Source: Metopolophium dirhodum (Eukaryota > Arthropoda > Insecta > Hemiptera > Aphididae). Taken from it: a stretch of DNA of 64,000 bases. Below the pieces are notes generated by a model. That model was not told the DNA's origin, made no database searches, and was given only the letters and a program-made list of their open reading frames with translations. The stretch spans positions 37,600,241 through 37,664,240 of the forward strand of contig NC_083565.1 of assembly GCF_019925205.1 (NCBI RefSeq), read 5' to 3'. Positions 1 through 10,985 of the stretch are shown one piece after another; positions within the stretch are counted from its first letter, which is position 1, and each line of letters begins with the position of its first letter. The translations under genes and the position numbers were made by a program.

Positions 1-270
1 AGAAAAAAAAACTAAAAAAAATGGAAATTGACAATGTCCGTAAACAGCTCAAAATAAGTCAAAATGTTATGGTGTATAGGAAATGTAATTATAAATATTC
101 ATTCAAAATTGCATGTCCCTACGGTCATTTGTTTTAGAGTTACACCAAAAACCAAAATTTTCTCGAAAACAGATTTTGCGTAAAAATTCCCGTTTTTCCT
201 TAACTTTTCTTTTGTTTTTCACGTCGCTTTTGAAAACTACTGGGAAATTTTCACTTTTTAATTATTTTTT

Positions 271-970
271 TTTATTATTAAAACGTCATTTAATAAGAAA
301 AATATGTTTATTACGAATATTAAAATTTGATAAAAAAATAAATGTTATCTTGTGGCCTGGTGTGGCGTGGTGGTTGGACTCAGTCACAAACGTGTTCTGA
401 AGTCAAGTATTACCCGGTGTCACTATAGTTTTCAATACTTTTAGGATTCAATACTTATTTTTTTTAAATTAAAACGTTAATGAACAAGAAAAATATGTTT
501 ATTAGTAATATAAAGATTTGACAAAAATTAAAATTATCTTTGAAAACGTAGAAGAAAGAAGAAAAAATAATTATGAACTGTATTATTGTATGGAAATTGT
601 ACGAGTAATCTGCACGTCAGTACATTAACAATAATAATAATATTATGAGTATTGCCTTTAATTATTACAGACAATATAGGTAGATAGGTAAGACGGCAAA
701 TCAAGACAACAATCAAAATTATTGACGCTATATATTACACTAACGCAGTTGTGCCTTTTATGTAATTATAATATAATAAATAATTATTAAACTTATTTAA
801 CATACTCTATAGCTCATTATATTATAGATAGTGTTAAAAGAATATTATAATATGAGAAATAATTAGACACCATTGTATAAAGTTGTTATAATGATTATGA
901 AATAAAATATAATATTTTAATTATTTTGAAGACGTTAACGGCCACTTGTCTATTTAACTGTTGACGTGAA
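271..970 (+). repeat. Copy of a ~700-bp block found inverted at 10283-10985
   Basis: Read forwards, this block matches the reverse complement of 10283-10985 nearly end to end, with only scattered differences. Landmarks in both are a 5S-like SINE fragment (here 352-426), a GAAAACGTAGAAGAAAGAAG tract, a CTGCACGTCAGTACATTAAC stretch and a terminal GACGTTAACGGCCACTTGTC. The block at 10.3-11 kb is one unit of a four-unit tandem array (9011-12590), so this is a displaced, inverted member of that family. The open frames inside it are AT-rich and unconvincing. I cannot assign it to a transposon class. Confidence 0.85.
352..426 (+). repeat. 5S-like SINE head fragment
   Basis: Starts GTGGCCTGGTGTGGCGTGG and contains TGTTCTGAAGTCAAGTATT, resembling the 5S rRNA internal box A (GAAGTCAAGCAT in many animals). 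The box C block seen in the 32.35-kb copy is missing here. The head is shared with the elements at 9500 and 32351. It is a short relic, repeated on the minus strand at 10833-10910 and 11863-11930. Confidence 0.6.
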
Positions 971-1042
971 ATTCCCGTTTTTCCTTAATTTTTCTTTTTT
1001 TTTTCACGTCGATTTTGAAAACTACTGAGAAATTTTTACTTT

Positions 1043-2140
1043 TGACCCCCCAAAGTACCAACTAGATTCACTTTCCTATCAGAAAATTTACTGTTGAAGA
1101 AAATCCAAGCACTTTTACTGTCCTAAAAGGTGATGACAGACACAAAAATGAAAAAAAAAAACACTCATCATTGTAAAATCCATACATTCATCGCTTCGCT
1201 CAGAATCTAATACCCAAAACAATAATTACTAATATAATAATATAATATAATAATTGTACGTATTAAAATACTCATAAGTAGCTTTAAAGTTTAAATATGA
1301 TAAAAATCATATTCTATTGCCCAGATAATAATCTTACCTTTAAATATATAATTCACTCTAATTTTTTAACTAACGTAATCTACTGAGCGTAAAATGTTTA
1401 ATTTTTTTTATATTTAAAATTACTTACATATAATATGTTATATTATATTACTGTGCAAGTGTTTTTGTGGACACACAGTATATTATTTACCGTGTCCACT
1501 TCACAAAATTGACAAATTTTCATGAATAGATCGATTTCGTATACGATTAGATATACTGTTTCCGATCAGATATCGAAATTGTTTTATGATAAATATTCAA
1601 TATGTTTGACTGTTAAAAGTATTCAGCTGATATTGTAATTTTACAGTAAAATCTAGACAAATATTTTGTTACTCGGAGTCGTCAAAATCACTTCCCACTA
1701 ATTAATATAAATAGTAGTGTTATCACTTTTTCTCGTCTAGATGATGTTATTACTTATAATTATAAAATTGATAGTTGATATTATATACTACACATTAATA
1801 CTTAAGTTAAAAAATCATTTAAGATGTTAGGATTCATAAACAGGAATACGATTATTTTTCAAAATATTAACTCACTTAAAACATTAAATTATTTAATTTC
1901 ACTGTTATATTTGTCAAATTGAGATTCTACTTACTTTACTGTTATCATCAAAGGGTTAGGCTATACCCGTTTATAAAATAAATGATTTGAAAAATATTCA
2001 TATAGCAATATCATATAATACTGTAAACGTGTTATATCTAATATTATAACAATAATATAACAAATTATCGTTCAAATTTAATAATTTTTTTTTATTACTA
2101 TTAATTATTATTTTCGACAGTTGTATCCAACAGTTAGGGA
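1043..2140. other. AT-rich non-coding stretch
   Basis: No credible gene. Contains at 1155-1209 a short minus-strand fragment of family F3 (CGCTTCGCTCAGAATCTA). The remainder is AT-rich sequence with ATAATATTAT-type words and no recognised element. Confidence 0.6.
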
Positions 2141-2176
2141 TAGATTTGGAGATTTTTTTTCTTAGATTCTCATTTA

Positions 2177-2945
2177 CATGCTACAAATCCGAGCCTCGAC
2201 AATCATATTATAACACTTACTGCCTACAATTCGCCAAGGTCCGGAAAATGTATGTCAAGCGTGTATACATAAATACTGAGAGTAAACAGAAAGACCTGAC
2301 GAATGAAATACATTTTGTTCTAATTAACATTTTTTTTTTCAATACCGATAGCTAATTTTTAAATGAAATTGTTAGACTTGTTATTATGATAAGACCGTTT
2401 ATTCAAGTTAAGGGGTTAATTTCTTATTATTTTTATGATTTAGGTATACTCGCTTATTTCGTTCGCAATTCAACAGGTCTCCATAATATTATCACGGATT
2501 CACATGCTACAAATTTGAGCCCGACAAACGCATTACAATACTTACTGCCTACGATTCGCCTAGGTCCAGAAAATGTATGCCAAGCGTGTGTACACAAATA
2601 CAGAGTGTAAACAGAAAGACCTGACGAATGAAATACATTTTGTTCTGATTAACATTTTTTTTTCTTTTGTTTTTTTTTTTTCAATACTGATAGCCAATTT
2701 GTAAATGTAATTTTCGGATTTATTTTTAAGGTAAAACCGTTTATTTAAGTCACGTGGCTAATAATTTCTCAATGGTTCTTACCATTATTTTCATGATTTA
2801 GGTACACTCGCTTATTTCGTTCGCAATTCAACAGGTCTCCATAATATCAACATGCTACAAATCCTAGCCCCGACAAACGTGATATTACAATACTTACTGC
2901 CTACGATTCGCCAAGGTCCGGAAAATGTATGTCGAGCGTGTACCT
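2177..2945 (+). repeat. Tandem repeat, about 2.3 copies, period 326-348 bp
   Basis: Units begin CATGCTACAAAT at 2177, 2503 and 2851. Each continues through ACTTACTGCCTACRATTCGCC, GGTCCRGAAAATGTATG and (first two units) a CAGAAAGACCTGACGAATG block. The third unit stops near 2945, just before a TA microsatellite. Copies differ by scattered substitutions and small indels, so the duplication is not very recent. Frames in the repeat (for example 2386-2610) do not persist between copies, so they are not treated as genes. Confidence 0.9.
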
Positions 2946-4260
2946 ATATATATATGTATAAATTATACGTAAACAATATGCACATTTATTACAATATTCT
3001 ATAATGATACGCGTGGTAGGTATAAGTATATGATATTATCGTTGTATAGAGGCCAACGCGTCGTCGTCGACGGATTTCGCGCGCTTTTATGCCATTATGT
3101 TGTTATTATTATTATTTTTTGCTCTAATAACGTCGAAACCATTACAACTCGCTCAGATTTAATCGAAGACCTATGTCATTATCACGCAGCCCCGACCGGA
3201 GCTTATAATATATTATATAGTGATGATATTTTATTATATCGTATCGGCGTAACGCATCTGCATAATACACTCGACCTATCCACGTTAGGTTTTTATGTAA
3301 TTTTCCTTCTCTCCTTTTTTTTTTTTTCTTTTTGCTTTTGCTCATATATTTTATCTCCAGTCGGACGGAACGACGTGCTCGTTGGCGGCGGCGATGCGCC
3401 AGCGCCGTTTAATTAGACGGCGGCCGACCTTCTACGGAAACGGCGGCGACGATGTCATCGCGCGAGTCCTATAACAGAGGCGCCTAAGCGTACGTCATAC
3501 GCGATTGATAGTAATAATAATAATAATAATATGATCATCAACCGACGATTTCCGGCCAAGGTTCCGTGGTCGTAATGACCCGACCGATCGGACTCCGATC
3601 GTCGTCTCCTCCGCCGCCGCCGACCTATATAATGACCTCACGCGGACGCGTCGACGAGGGGGGGGGGGGAGATGATCAATGAGCCTAAAAACGGCTGTCT
3701 TCCACCGACGACGTCGTCTCACGGACGCATTAAGGACTTATCGCTCGCGTTTTATTATATTTTTGTCTCGACTTTCCTTTTTATATTTTCCCAGCCGATA
3801 TAATATAATATAATATACCTACCTACCGGTCTTGGCGCGTAACTGTAATGGAGTCACCCGACACCTCTGACTATTATATACGCGACACAAGGTGAAACGA
3901 CAGCACCCGAGTCATCGTTTCCGCCGCGCAAACGGAATTGGAAAAAAAAAACGCATATCGAAAAGCGTTTTCAAGGAAACCTCCGATCTCGGATATTATA
4001 TGCAACAGGTTGTTATAACCGTCACTGGAATAACGTTTACATCGAGCACCTATAGGTATATAAACGAACGCGTAAATTTGTCGTCACAGGTGCTTAAAAT
4101 GTACGGCAAACCCAATAACGAGAGATCGAGTGGGTGTGTCGAGAGGATGCTACCCGTGCGAGTCTGTCGTCAGCTCCGTTTTGTACAAACGTTACGACAT
4201 GGCAAATCGTCGTTCACTAGTTTAAATATATTATAGTGTGCTGTTGGTTTTGATCAAGAA
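2946..4260. other. CpG-rich island with simple repeats, no assigned gene
   Basis: CpG density rises sharply here (CGTCGTCGACGG, GGCGGCGGCGATGCG, GGACGCGTCGACG). It holds a 12-G run at 3658-3669 and a TAA microsatellite near 3510-3530. The longest ATG-started frame of the whole window (3030-3416, 128 codons) lies here, but it translates ATT repeats into isoleucine runs and poly-T into phenylalanine runs, and matches no family I know. In aphids such islands often mark promoters or exons, so a nearby transcription start is possible but not shown. Confidence 0.5.
4000..4236 (+). CDS. Unassigned 78-codon open frame (doubtful)
   Basis: The frame stays open from 3892, but its first ATG is at 4000, so a normal start gives 78 codons ending at TAG 4234-4236. 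Residue composition is less biased than in neighbouring frames (mixed charged and polar residues, three cysteines in the C-terminal part). No signal peptide, membrane segment or known motif is evident. A CACAGGTGC sequence inside it could be a splice junction. It sits at the edge of a CpG-rich island and just upstream of an F2 element. Most likely a chance frame or part of an unrecognised exon; I do not assign a function. Confidence 0.1.
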   Translation: MQQVVITVTGITFTSSTYRYINERVNLSSQVLKMYGKPNNERSSGCVERMLPVRVCRQLRFVQTLRHGKSSFTSLNIL

Positions 4261-4628
4261 TTGGGCATAAACGAGTTAAAAAGTTAAGTTAATTTTTACT
4301 TTTTAAAGTGTAATATCCATTAACTTAATTTTTGACTTAACTGATTTTTATTGATATGAACTCAATAAATAACGAGTTACTTTTAATCAAATCCAAGTTA
4401 CGTTAATTCATAAATAATGAATTAATAAATATAATGAATATTATATTATTGATGATACATATTGCATAAAAATTTACTTTTTATTTTTATTATTTCAAAC
4501 CGTATTACTGGCTATTTATTTATTAAAAAAAAATAAAAATAGGATAACTAACAACTTCTTTAAGCTTCTTAAAATGTTTTCTATCAACTTAACTTAACTC
4601 AATTAACAATTATCATTAACTTGCCCAG
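4261..4628 (+). mobile_element. Family F2 element, apparently complete (~368 bp)
   Basis: Begins TTGGGCATAAACGAGTTAA and ends TTAACTTGCCCA, giving imperfect terminal inverted repeats. The interior is very AT-rich and full of short TTAACTTAA words. Three more copies lie at 28286-28610 (right end lost), 33933-34548 (with ~250 bp extra) and 47126-47579 (minus strand). All share the GGGCATAAACGAGTTAA start, an AATCAAATCCAAGTTACG core and a CTGGCTATTTAT block. No coding capacity, so it is presumably non-autonomous. Confidence 0.8.
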
Positions 4629-4791
4629 GCTTATGACTATTAACGGGCAAACGCATTGTGTGTGCTTAAGCGTCATCAAATTTATTGATATTTTAACTTT
4701 CAAGCAATAAATGGGTATGTGAAATCTCACAAATTAAAAACGCTCATATCTCATTTGAAAATTAAAACTTCGAATAAAAACCGACGCTACT

Positions 4792-6103
4792 GACAATGTT
4801 CTTACCTAAAAGTTTTATGATAGATCAGTTCACTCTAATATCAAAACTCTCGTCCTCTTAATAAAAAAAAATATTTCTATAATAATTATTATAGACGGTC
4901 AATATTCATATTTTATATAATCAGATAAGAGTGAATTTAATCAGAAGTAATAGAATATCAACTGGGTAATGAACCTCGTAGGGTATTTTTTAGATTCTGT
5001 GCAGAGCGAGCTTAGGTAGTTAGTGGTTATTATACAATGATGTTTATTTTAGATTTTGAGCGGAGCGAGGAAGCCACAGTGGTTTTACAATGGTGTTTAT
5101 TTTTTTATTTTATTTTTATCTTGTATACAATATTTCTACCAGAAGCAGTGCTTTGATTTTAACATATAATATCTTATCTCTCAGCAAATTGGATCAAGAT
5201 GGTACTTTGATGAGGTCATTTTTCTATTTTGACAATGTTCTTACCTAAAAGTTTTATGATAGATCAGTTCACTCTAATATCAAAACTCTCGTCCTCTTAA
5301 TAAAAAAAAATATTTCTATAATAATTATTATAGACGGTCAATATCATTTATATAATCAGATAAGAGTGAATTTAATCAGAAGTAATAGAATATCAACTAG
5401 GTAATGAGCCTCGTAGGGTGTTTTTTAGATTCTGAGCAAAGCGAGCTTAGGTAGTTAGTGGTTATTATACAATGATGTTTATTTTAGATTCTGAGCGAAG
5501 CGAGGAAGCCACAGTGGTTTTATAATGGTGTTTATTTTTTTATTTTATTTTTATCCTGTATTCAAAATTTCTACCAGAAGCAGTGCTTTGATTTTAACAT
5601 ATAATATCTTATCTCTCAGCAAATTGGCTCAAGATGGTACTTTGATGAGGTCATTTTTCTATTTTGACAATGTTCTTACCTAAAAGTTTTATGATAGATC
5701 AGTTCACTCTAATATCAAAACTCTCGTCCTCTTAATAAAAAAAAATATTTCTATAATAATTATTATAGACGGTCAATATTCATATTTTATATAATCAGAT
5801 AAGAGTGAATTTAATCAGAAGTAATAGAATATCAACTGGGTAATGAACCTCGTAGGGTATTTTTTAGATTCTGTGCAGAGCGAGCTTAGGTAGTTAGTGG
5901 TTATTATACAATGATGTTTATTTTAGATTCTGAGCGAAGCGAGGAAGCCACAGTGGTTTTATAATGGTGTTTATTTTTTTATTTTATTTTTATCCTGTAT
6001 ACAAAATTTATACCAGAAGCAGTGCTTTGATTTTAACACATAATATCTTATCTCTCAGCAAATTGGATCAAGATGGTACTTTGATGAGGTCATTTTTCTA
6101 TTT
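4792..6103 (+). repeat. Family F3: three tandem copies of a 435-439-bp unit
   Basis: Units start GACAATGTTCTTACCTAAAA at 4792, 5231 and 5666. The copies are nearly identical (a handful of substitutions and one short indel near 5340), so amplification looks recent. Each unit carries two copies of a motif of the type AGATTCTGAGCGAAGCGAG, the first ending GCTTAGGTAGTTAGTGG and the second GGAAGCCACAGTGG. The third unit runs on into 6104-6180, the presumed natural right end of the element. Diverged fragments are at 14008-14240 and 1155-1209, both on the minus strand. Confidence 0.93.
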
Positions 6104-6176
6104 TCTCAATAGTTATTTAATGTCACGGGAAAAACCATCGACAAATTACGAAAGTCCGCTAAAAACGGGATTTTAA
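5964..6176 (+). pseudogene. Small reading frame inside F3, shared with another copy
   Basis: A 70-codon frame spans the end of the third F3 unit and its right flank. The minus-strand F3 fragment at 13981-14202 has a 73-codon frame that aligns along most of its length, sharing SKLDQDGTL and FFYFLNSYLMSREKP. In the first two tandem units the same frame is cut short at about 52 codons, because the next unit begins. Several differences between the two long frames change the amino acid, which argues against strong purifying selection. I recognise no domain. It is probably an unselected frame in a non-autonomous repeat, or the tail of a decayed transposon gene. Confidence 0.25.
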
Positions 6177-6180
6177 TTTA

Positions 6181-7670
6181 TAACGCTTAGACTACAGAAA
6201 CGCATAAAAAAATAATAATATTATAATACTGTAACTCTATACACGCGGGCTATAATAAATAATAATAATAAAAATTGTCCAGACTGATAACCCGTCTCCG
6301 TTCAGATCTAATCCATTGACCCGCTAGTAACCTACCGTACAGCAGAGCGTCATCCACTTATCTCTTTTTTTTTTTTACATTTGAATTTTAAAGCGAGTTG
6401 TGAATATTTTATAATGCACAGACGATTGTTCACAATTGACGGGAACGAAACGTTCCTAAAGACGTGCAGAAACGACGATGTTCATCTCCGCGAATACGAA
6501 ATATCGATTATGAACAATGGTCACGTCGTTATTGTTGTAGTGGTTGTGCATTTTTTTTTTTTTGTTTGCTTTTGATTTATGTAGATATATTATATCTGTG
6601 GTACCTACCTAAACACGCATGACGTACGGTACACCATAGTTTTTACCGATACACGAATATAAAAAAAAAAAAAACACCGATTTGACGTTAACGAAACGTA
6701 AATTTAATTTCTGCGTAATTGGTTCGATAATATGAATTCATAATGTACCGTTCGAAGTTATCGTAATAAAGGTATAACTTCTCACACAAGATGCCAGAAA
6801 CAAATTTATGCTCCCCAACAACCTGTGCGAAATACTTGCTTCAAACACGGAGAGAACAATATCGTCTCTACTTGAAATTCTCAAAGAAACGATTCTGCTG
6901 AAAAAACTATAACACTACCACTAAATGTATCACAAACATTGTATATTTTCTGAAGACTTATTGTACCTATCATATTAATTGTCTTATATACATTCTGTTT
7001 TTTTTTCTCTTCACATACTCTATTATTCTTATGCAAAATTTTTAATTAATCTGTAATTTGTATTTTGAAACGCCAATACCCCCGGTAGTTGAGGCGTATT
7101 TATAAATAATAAAAAAAAAATTGTATAACTCGATTTTGAAATCAGCCAAGTGAAAACAATAATATTATCATAAACGCGTACAACTTAATTACTCGTCGTA
7201 TATTTTGTTGCGCAGGTGGGCGCTCTTCTATAATATCGCAGTAAATCATCGCGGTTTTAAGTATAATGGCAGTAATATTATCTAACACGAGATCGATGAA
7301 GACAACAATAATAGTAATACAATCGTTACGTAACAATCTACAGGTAAAACGTTACGGAAGACGAAACACCGTCGCGATTAGGTATTATACCTATTAACAA
7401 TGGCTGTTGTATTATATTATTATAATTGACCATCGATGAACATCCAGAGTAAATCCGACCAGAATCGATTGAAATCGGAAATCCTATGGTCGTGCGTCGA
7501 CGGGATTCAATCGTTACCGTTACCCGGGTACATGATGTCGATAAAATACTGACCGTTATCTCAAATTCGTGCCCGGGTAATAATGATGATAATAATATAA
7601 TATACGCGCAGAGCTAATATTCTTTGAAATCTGATACGTATCCAATCGTAAACGGCTCCATAAGGTTCTA
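6181..7670. other. Unassigned intergenic sequence
   Basis: No supported gene. Contains poly-T and poly-A runs (6365-6376, 6661-6674), scattered ATAATATTAT words and a moderately CpG-rich stretch at 7350-7620. Short frames at 6381-6575 and 7142-7336 have no recognisable features. Confidence 0.5.
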
Positions 7671-7672
7671 TA

Positions 7673-8350
7673 CAGAGTGATTCGCCAAGCAAGGGGGACG
7701 ATTTCTTTTTTCTTCAGTTGTTTAAAATCTGATTTTTGGAATTCTTAAACACGCTCAAGACCGTATTATTATTATTATTATATTCGAATTCTTGAGATTG
7801 TTTTTGCTACTCAATGAGTTCAATACTTTAACTGCAAAGTATTCAGTGGACAATTTTTGCGAAAATTTTGACGTATCAGAATCAAAATTCGTAAGAGTAG
7901 TTTTTGAGTTATTTGACTTTGTGTTCAAAGGAGATAAAATATGGGTGCTACACTGTCCGGACAATAATTTTAATCATTAATATAAATAATTATTAATCTA
8001 TCGATATCAAAAATTTGTAAAAATTGCTGACTAGTATAATAAATATCAGATCCAAATTTATGTCTATTTCATATTTTTGTAAAACCGTTTTTAAGGGCTA
8101 TATTTTCCTTAGTACAAATATTTTAATAACTAAGAAACCAGTCATTCGAATTAGGTACATAACAATTTTCAAAAAATTATCCGCAAAGTACTTTACAGTA
8201 AAAATAAAGGGCGGGAGGGGGATTTTTGTTTGAAAAACAAAAGTTTGTATGGGCCACAGGACCTTAATGTAAAAAAAATTCAAGAATTTGAAAAAAGTTC
8301 ATTATTAAAGGAAAACGCGTGGGGATGAGCACGCTTGGCGAATCGCCCTG
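7673..8350 (+). mobile_element. Family F1 foldback element, complete (678 bp)
   Basis: Left end CAGAGTGATTCGCCAAGCA and right end (read inward on the other strand) CAGGGCGATTCGCCAAGCG form terminal inverted repeats, flanked on both sides by TA. Beyond the ends, the two halves are imperfect inverted copies: AATCTGATTTTTGGAATTC at the left pairs with a similar block near the right end. A TA duplication with a CAG-starting TIR fits Tc1/mariner-type mobilisation, but no transposase is present, so class assignment is an inference. The overlapping frames at 7755-7980 are a by-product of the inverted arms. Confidence 0.85.
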
Positions 8351-9010
8351 TATATAGGTATATTGATTCTGGTTAGCGAATTACATTTCAACACTGGTCA
8401 TAGTGTACATCTTACATATTATAATTATATACTTAGGTATAGATTGTTTGTCTTGTAGGCGTAACGATAATACATAATATAATAAGTATTATACTATTTG
8501 TATAGATATTGTTATTTTCGATTTGAAATATGTTTAAATACTTCTCATAATATAGGTATTAGTAGTTACTATTTACGTAAAAAAAAAAAACCATAAAATA
8601 ATAAATACCAATTCGAGTGTGCCTATATAACAAAATTTAGTGATGATAATAATATGTTACAAACTTGATAACTTTCATATCTGCTTCATTAAATTAATGC
8701 ACCTACCTTGTACAAATAATAACAAGATAATAATAATCTAATCGAGGAATTCAAATCGCATTTGCGTTTTACATAATAATTACCTACAGTGGATACACAC
8801 TGTACACGTTCGGTAAACAACATTTAAATGATTTGTCCTGCAGGTTATATAATATTATGAAGAACCTATAACTGAAGGTAGGTTAGATACTCGATAACCA
8901 AACAAAATATTTTTTAATTAAAAATTGAAAAAAAAATACATATTTGTACAGAGTGTTTTTGTGAGTGTTTTTTGTGTACGAAGGTAAAAAATAATATTAA
9001 TTAACGACAG
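8351..9010. other. AT-rich spacer
   Basis: No gene or recognised repeat. AT-rich with several TAATAATAT words and a poly-A run near 8578-8590. It lies between F1 and the 9-12.6 kb tandem array. Confidence 0.5.
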
Positions 9011-9499
9011 TTACTGCGAACGGTTACTGTGCACAAATTGTTCGGCTTTAGAACATAATATAATATACTTACCGTTTGTATTTTTATAAAATTTTATATT
9101 CCTGATAAACATATTTGTCTTGACGTTAAAACAAATTATCGATAGCACTTTAGCTACGAAAATATTGAACAAATAAAAAATTGAGAATTTTAATATTAAA
9201 TTGTAAATGATACCGAAATAAATGTGTAGAACACTTGTCTTGTAGATGTTTCTAATATAGAAGCTGAACAAACCATAGATAATGATTAGAATAATTTAGG
9301 ACAAAAACTTCTGATAAATTTTAATTTCTCGTCAACAGCTGAGTAGTCCAGTGGCAACCACTAACCAATTAAAGTATTCAAAATAATTAAATTATTTTTT
9401 ACATCACAACAATAAAATTATATAAATTTTTTGATGCTGTCTTATTATTTCTAACACTACTTTTAAACACTACGAGTTACGTTATTAAAATATTATATT

Positions 9500-9767
9500 G
9501 GTGACTTGGCGTGACGCGTTGGCTGCAACCGGTCGCGGAATGCGACTGGGAGTAAGTAACGGCCACAGCTACTAGCTCCCAGATGGGTGACCACCCGGGT
9601 TCATAGTAGTTAAAAACCTTGCCACACATACACGTGTTTGCTACCTACCGTAACAACCGTTAAAAACAATCGTAAAAATCAACCTACCTTACCCCTACCA
9701 CAGTTCATAACCCCTACAACAGCTAATGGCCATAGTCGCCGGGCTTAAGTTCAATAAAAAAAAAAAA
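9500..9767 (+). mobile_element. 5S-rRNA-derived SINE, full length with target-site duplication
   Basis: The head (GTGACTTGGCGTGACGCGTT) is shared with the element at 32351. At 9572-9600 the sequence AGCTCCCAGATGGGTGACC closely resembles box C of the animal 5S rRNA internal promoter (ACTTGGATGGGTGACCGCC). The element ends GCCGGGCTTAAGTTCAAT followed by a 12-A tail. It is flanked by AAAATATTATATT at 9487-9499 and again at 9764-9776 (the A portion overlaps the tail), as expected for LINE-mediated insertion. The box A region is degenerate, so this copy may be inactive. Known 5S-headed SINEs (the SINE3 type) provide the model; family membership is inferred. Confidence 0.82.
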
Positions 9768-10282
9768 TATTATATTACGTTGGTTTAATAATTGTTATAT
9801 TACTAGAACATAATAATATATTAATATTGTGAGTGTAATGTGTAGCCTCAATAATTTTGATTATTCTTTTGATTTCAAGTTTTGACTAGGCACCTTATAT
9901 TATTTTTAATTTCAGGTAATGATCACGTCATTATCATTATTGTTAAGGTGTATTAGGTACTTATACAATTTCTATTAAATACGTTTCATCATTACTTTTT
10001 TTTTGTTTGAAAAGATTGACCTTTCCAAAGATTATTTTTATTAAATTTTAATATTCATAATAAACATACTATTTAAATTTATAATTTTCTTATTAATTGA
10101 TGTTTTAATTGAAAATAAAAAAAATTGTTAGCTAGCTATAACATATTGAACAAATCAAAAATTGAGAATTTTACTATTAAATTATAAACAATACCGAAAT
10201 AAATATTATATGGAACTCGTCTAAATTTTGTAGATATCCGCTGAACAAACGATTCGTAAGAAAAATTGTGATCAATTTTAAT

Positions 10283-10985
10283 TTCACGTCAACAGTTAAA
10301 TAGACAAGTGGCCGTTAACGTCTTCAAAATAATTAAAATATTATATTTTATTTCATAATCATTATAACAACTTTATACAATGGTGTCTAATTATTTCTCA
10401 TATTATAATATTCTTTTAACACTATCTATAATATAATGAGCTATAGAGTATGTTAAATAAGTTTAATAATTATTTTTTATATTATAATTACATAAAAGGC
10501 ACAACTGCATTAGAGTAATATGTATATAGCCTCAATAATTTTGATTGTTGTCTTGATTTGACGTCTTACCTATCTACCCATGTTGTCTGTAATAATTAAA
10601 GGCAATACTCATAATATTATTATTATTGTTAATGTACTGACGTGCAGATTACTCGTACAACTTCTATAAAATAATACAGTTCATAATTATTTTTTCTTCT
10701 TTCTTCTACGTTTTCAAAGATATATTTTAATTTTTGTCAAATCTTTATATTACTAATAAACATATTTTTCTTGTTCATTAACGTTTTAATTTAAAAAAAA
10801 TAAGTATTGAATCCTAAAAGTATTGAAAACTATAGTGACACCGGGTAATACTTGACTTCAGAACACGTTTGTGACTGAGTCCAACCACCATGCCACACCA
10901 GGACACAAGATAACATTTATTTTTTTATCAAATTTTAATATTCGTAATAAACATATTTTTCTTATTAAATGACGTTTTAATAACA
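10283..10985 (-). repeat. Array unit nearly identical to 271-970, inverted
   Basis: Reverse complement of 271-970 with few mismatches (TTCACGTCAACAGTTAAATA at its left edge, TTATTAAATGACGTTTTAAT at its right). The two arms are about 9.3 kb apart and could pair in single-stranded DNA or RNA, or recombine to invert the interval. It also carries the SINE fragment at 10833-10910. Confidence 0.85.
10833..10910 (-). repeat. 5S-like SINE fragment (minus strand)
   Basis: Contains, reversed, the TGTTCTGAAGTCAAGTATTA box-A-like block and the GTGTGGCATGGTGGTTGGAC head. It is the counterpart of 352-426 within the inverted block. Confidence 0.6.

Larger units (their letters stand above)
186..1042. repeat. 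Direct repeat pair (73 bp) bracketing the 271-970 block
   Basis: The segment 186-258 recurs at 971-1042 in the same orientation (spacing 785 bp). Both begin ATTCCCGTTTTTCCTTAA and run through a CACGTCG and a GAAAACTACTG motif with few mismatches. The two copies bracket the ~700-bp block that is found again inverted at 10.3-11.0 kb. This could be a local tandem duplication or part of a larger compound repeat. No transposase-like frame lies between them. Confidence 0.7.

Noticed and set aside
3030..3416. Longest ATG-started frame (128 codons)
   Set aside because: Its length comes from translated ATT and poly-T repeats; there is no domain, and it overlaps an opposing frame at 3142-3345.
4792..6103. 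Regular repeats considered as a CRISPR array
   Set aside because: Units are over 400 bp, tandem without spacers, and the genome is eukaryotic.
7272..7280. GTAATATTA, the inverse of the geminivirus origin nonanucleotide
   Set aside because: A 9-bp AT-rich word is expected by chance here; there is no stem-loop or Rep-like gene.
7755..7980. Overlapping 62-69-codon frames on both strands
   Set aside because: They lie in the inverted arms of an F1 element and do not persist in other copies.
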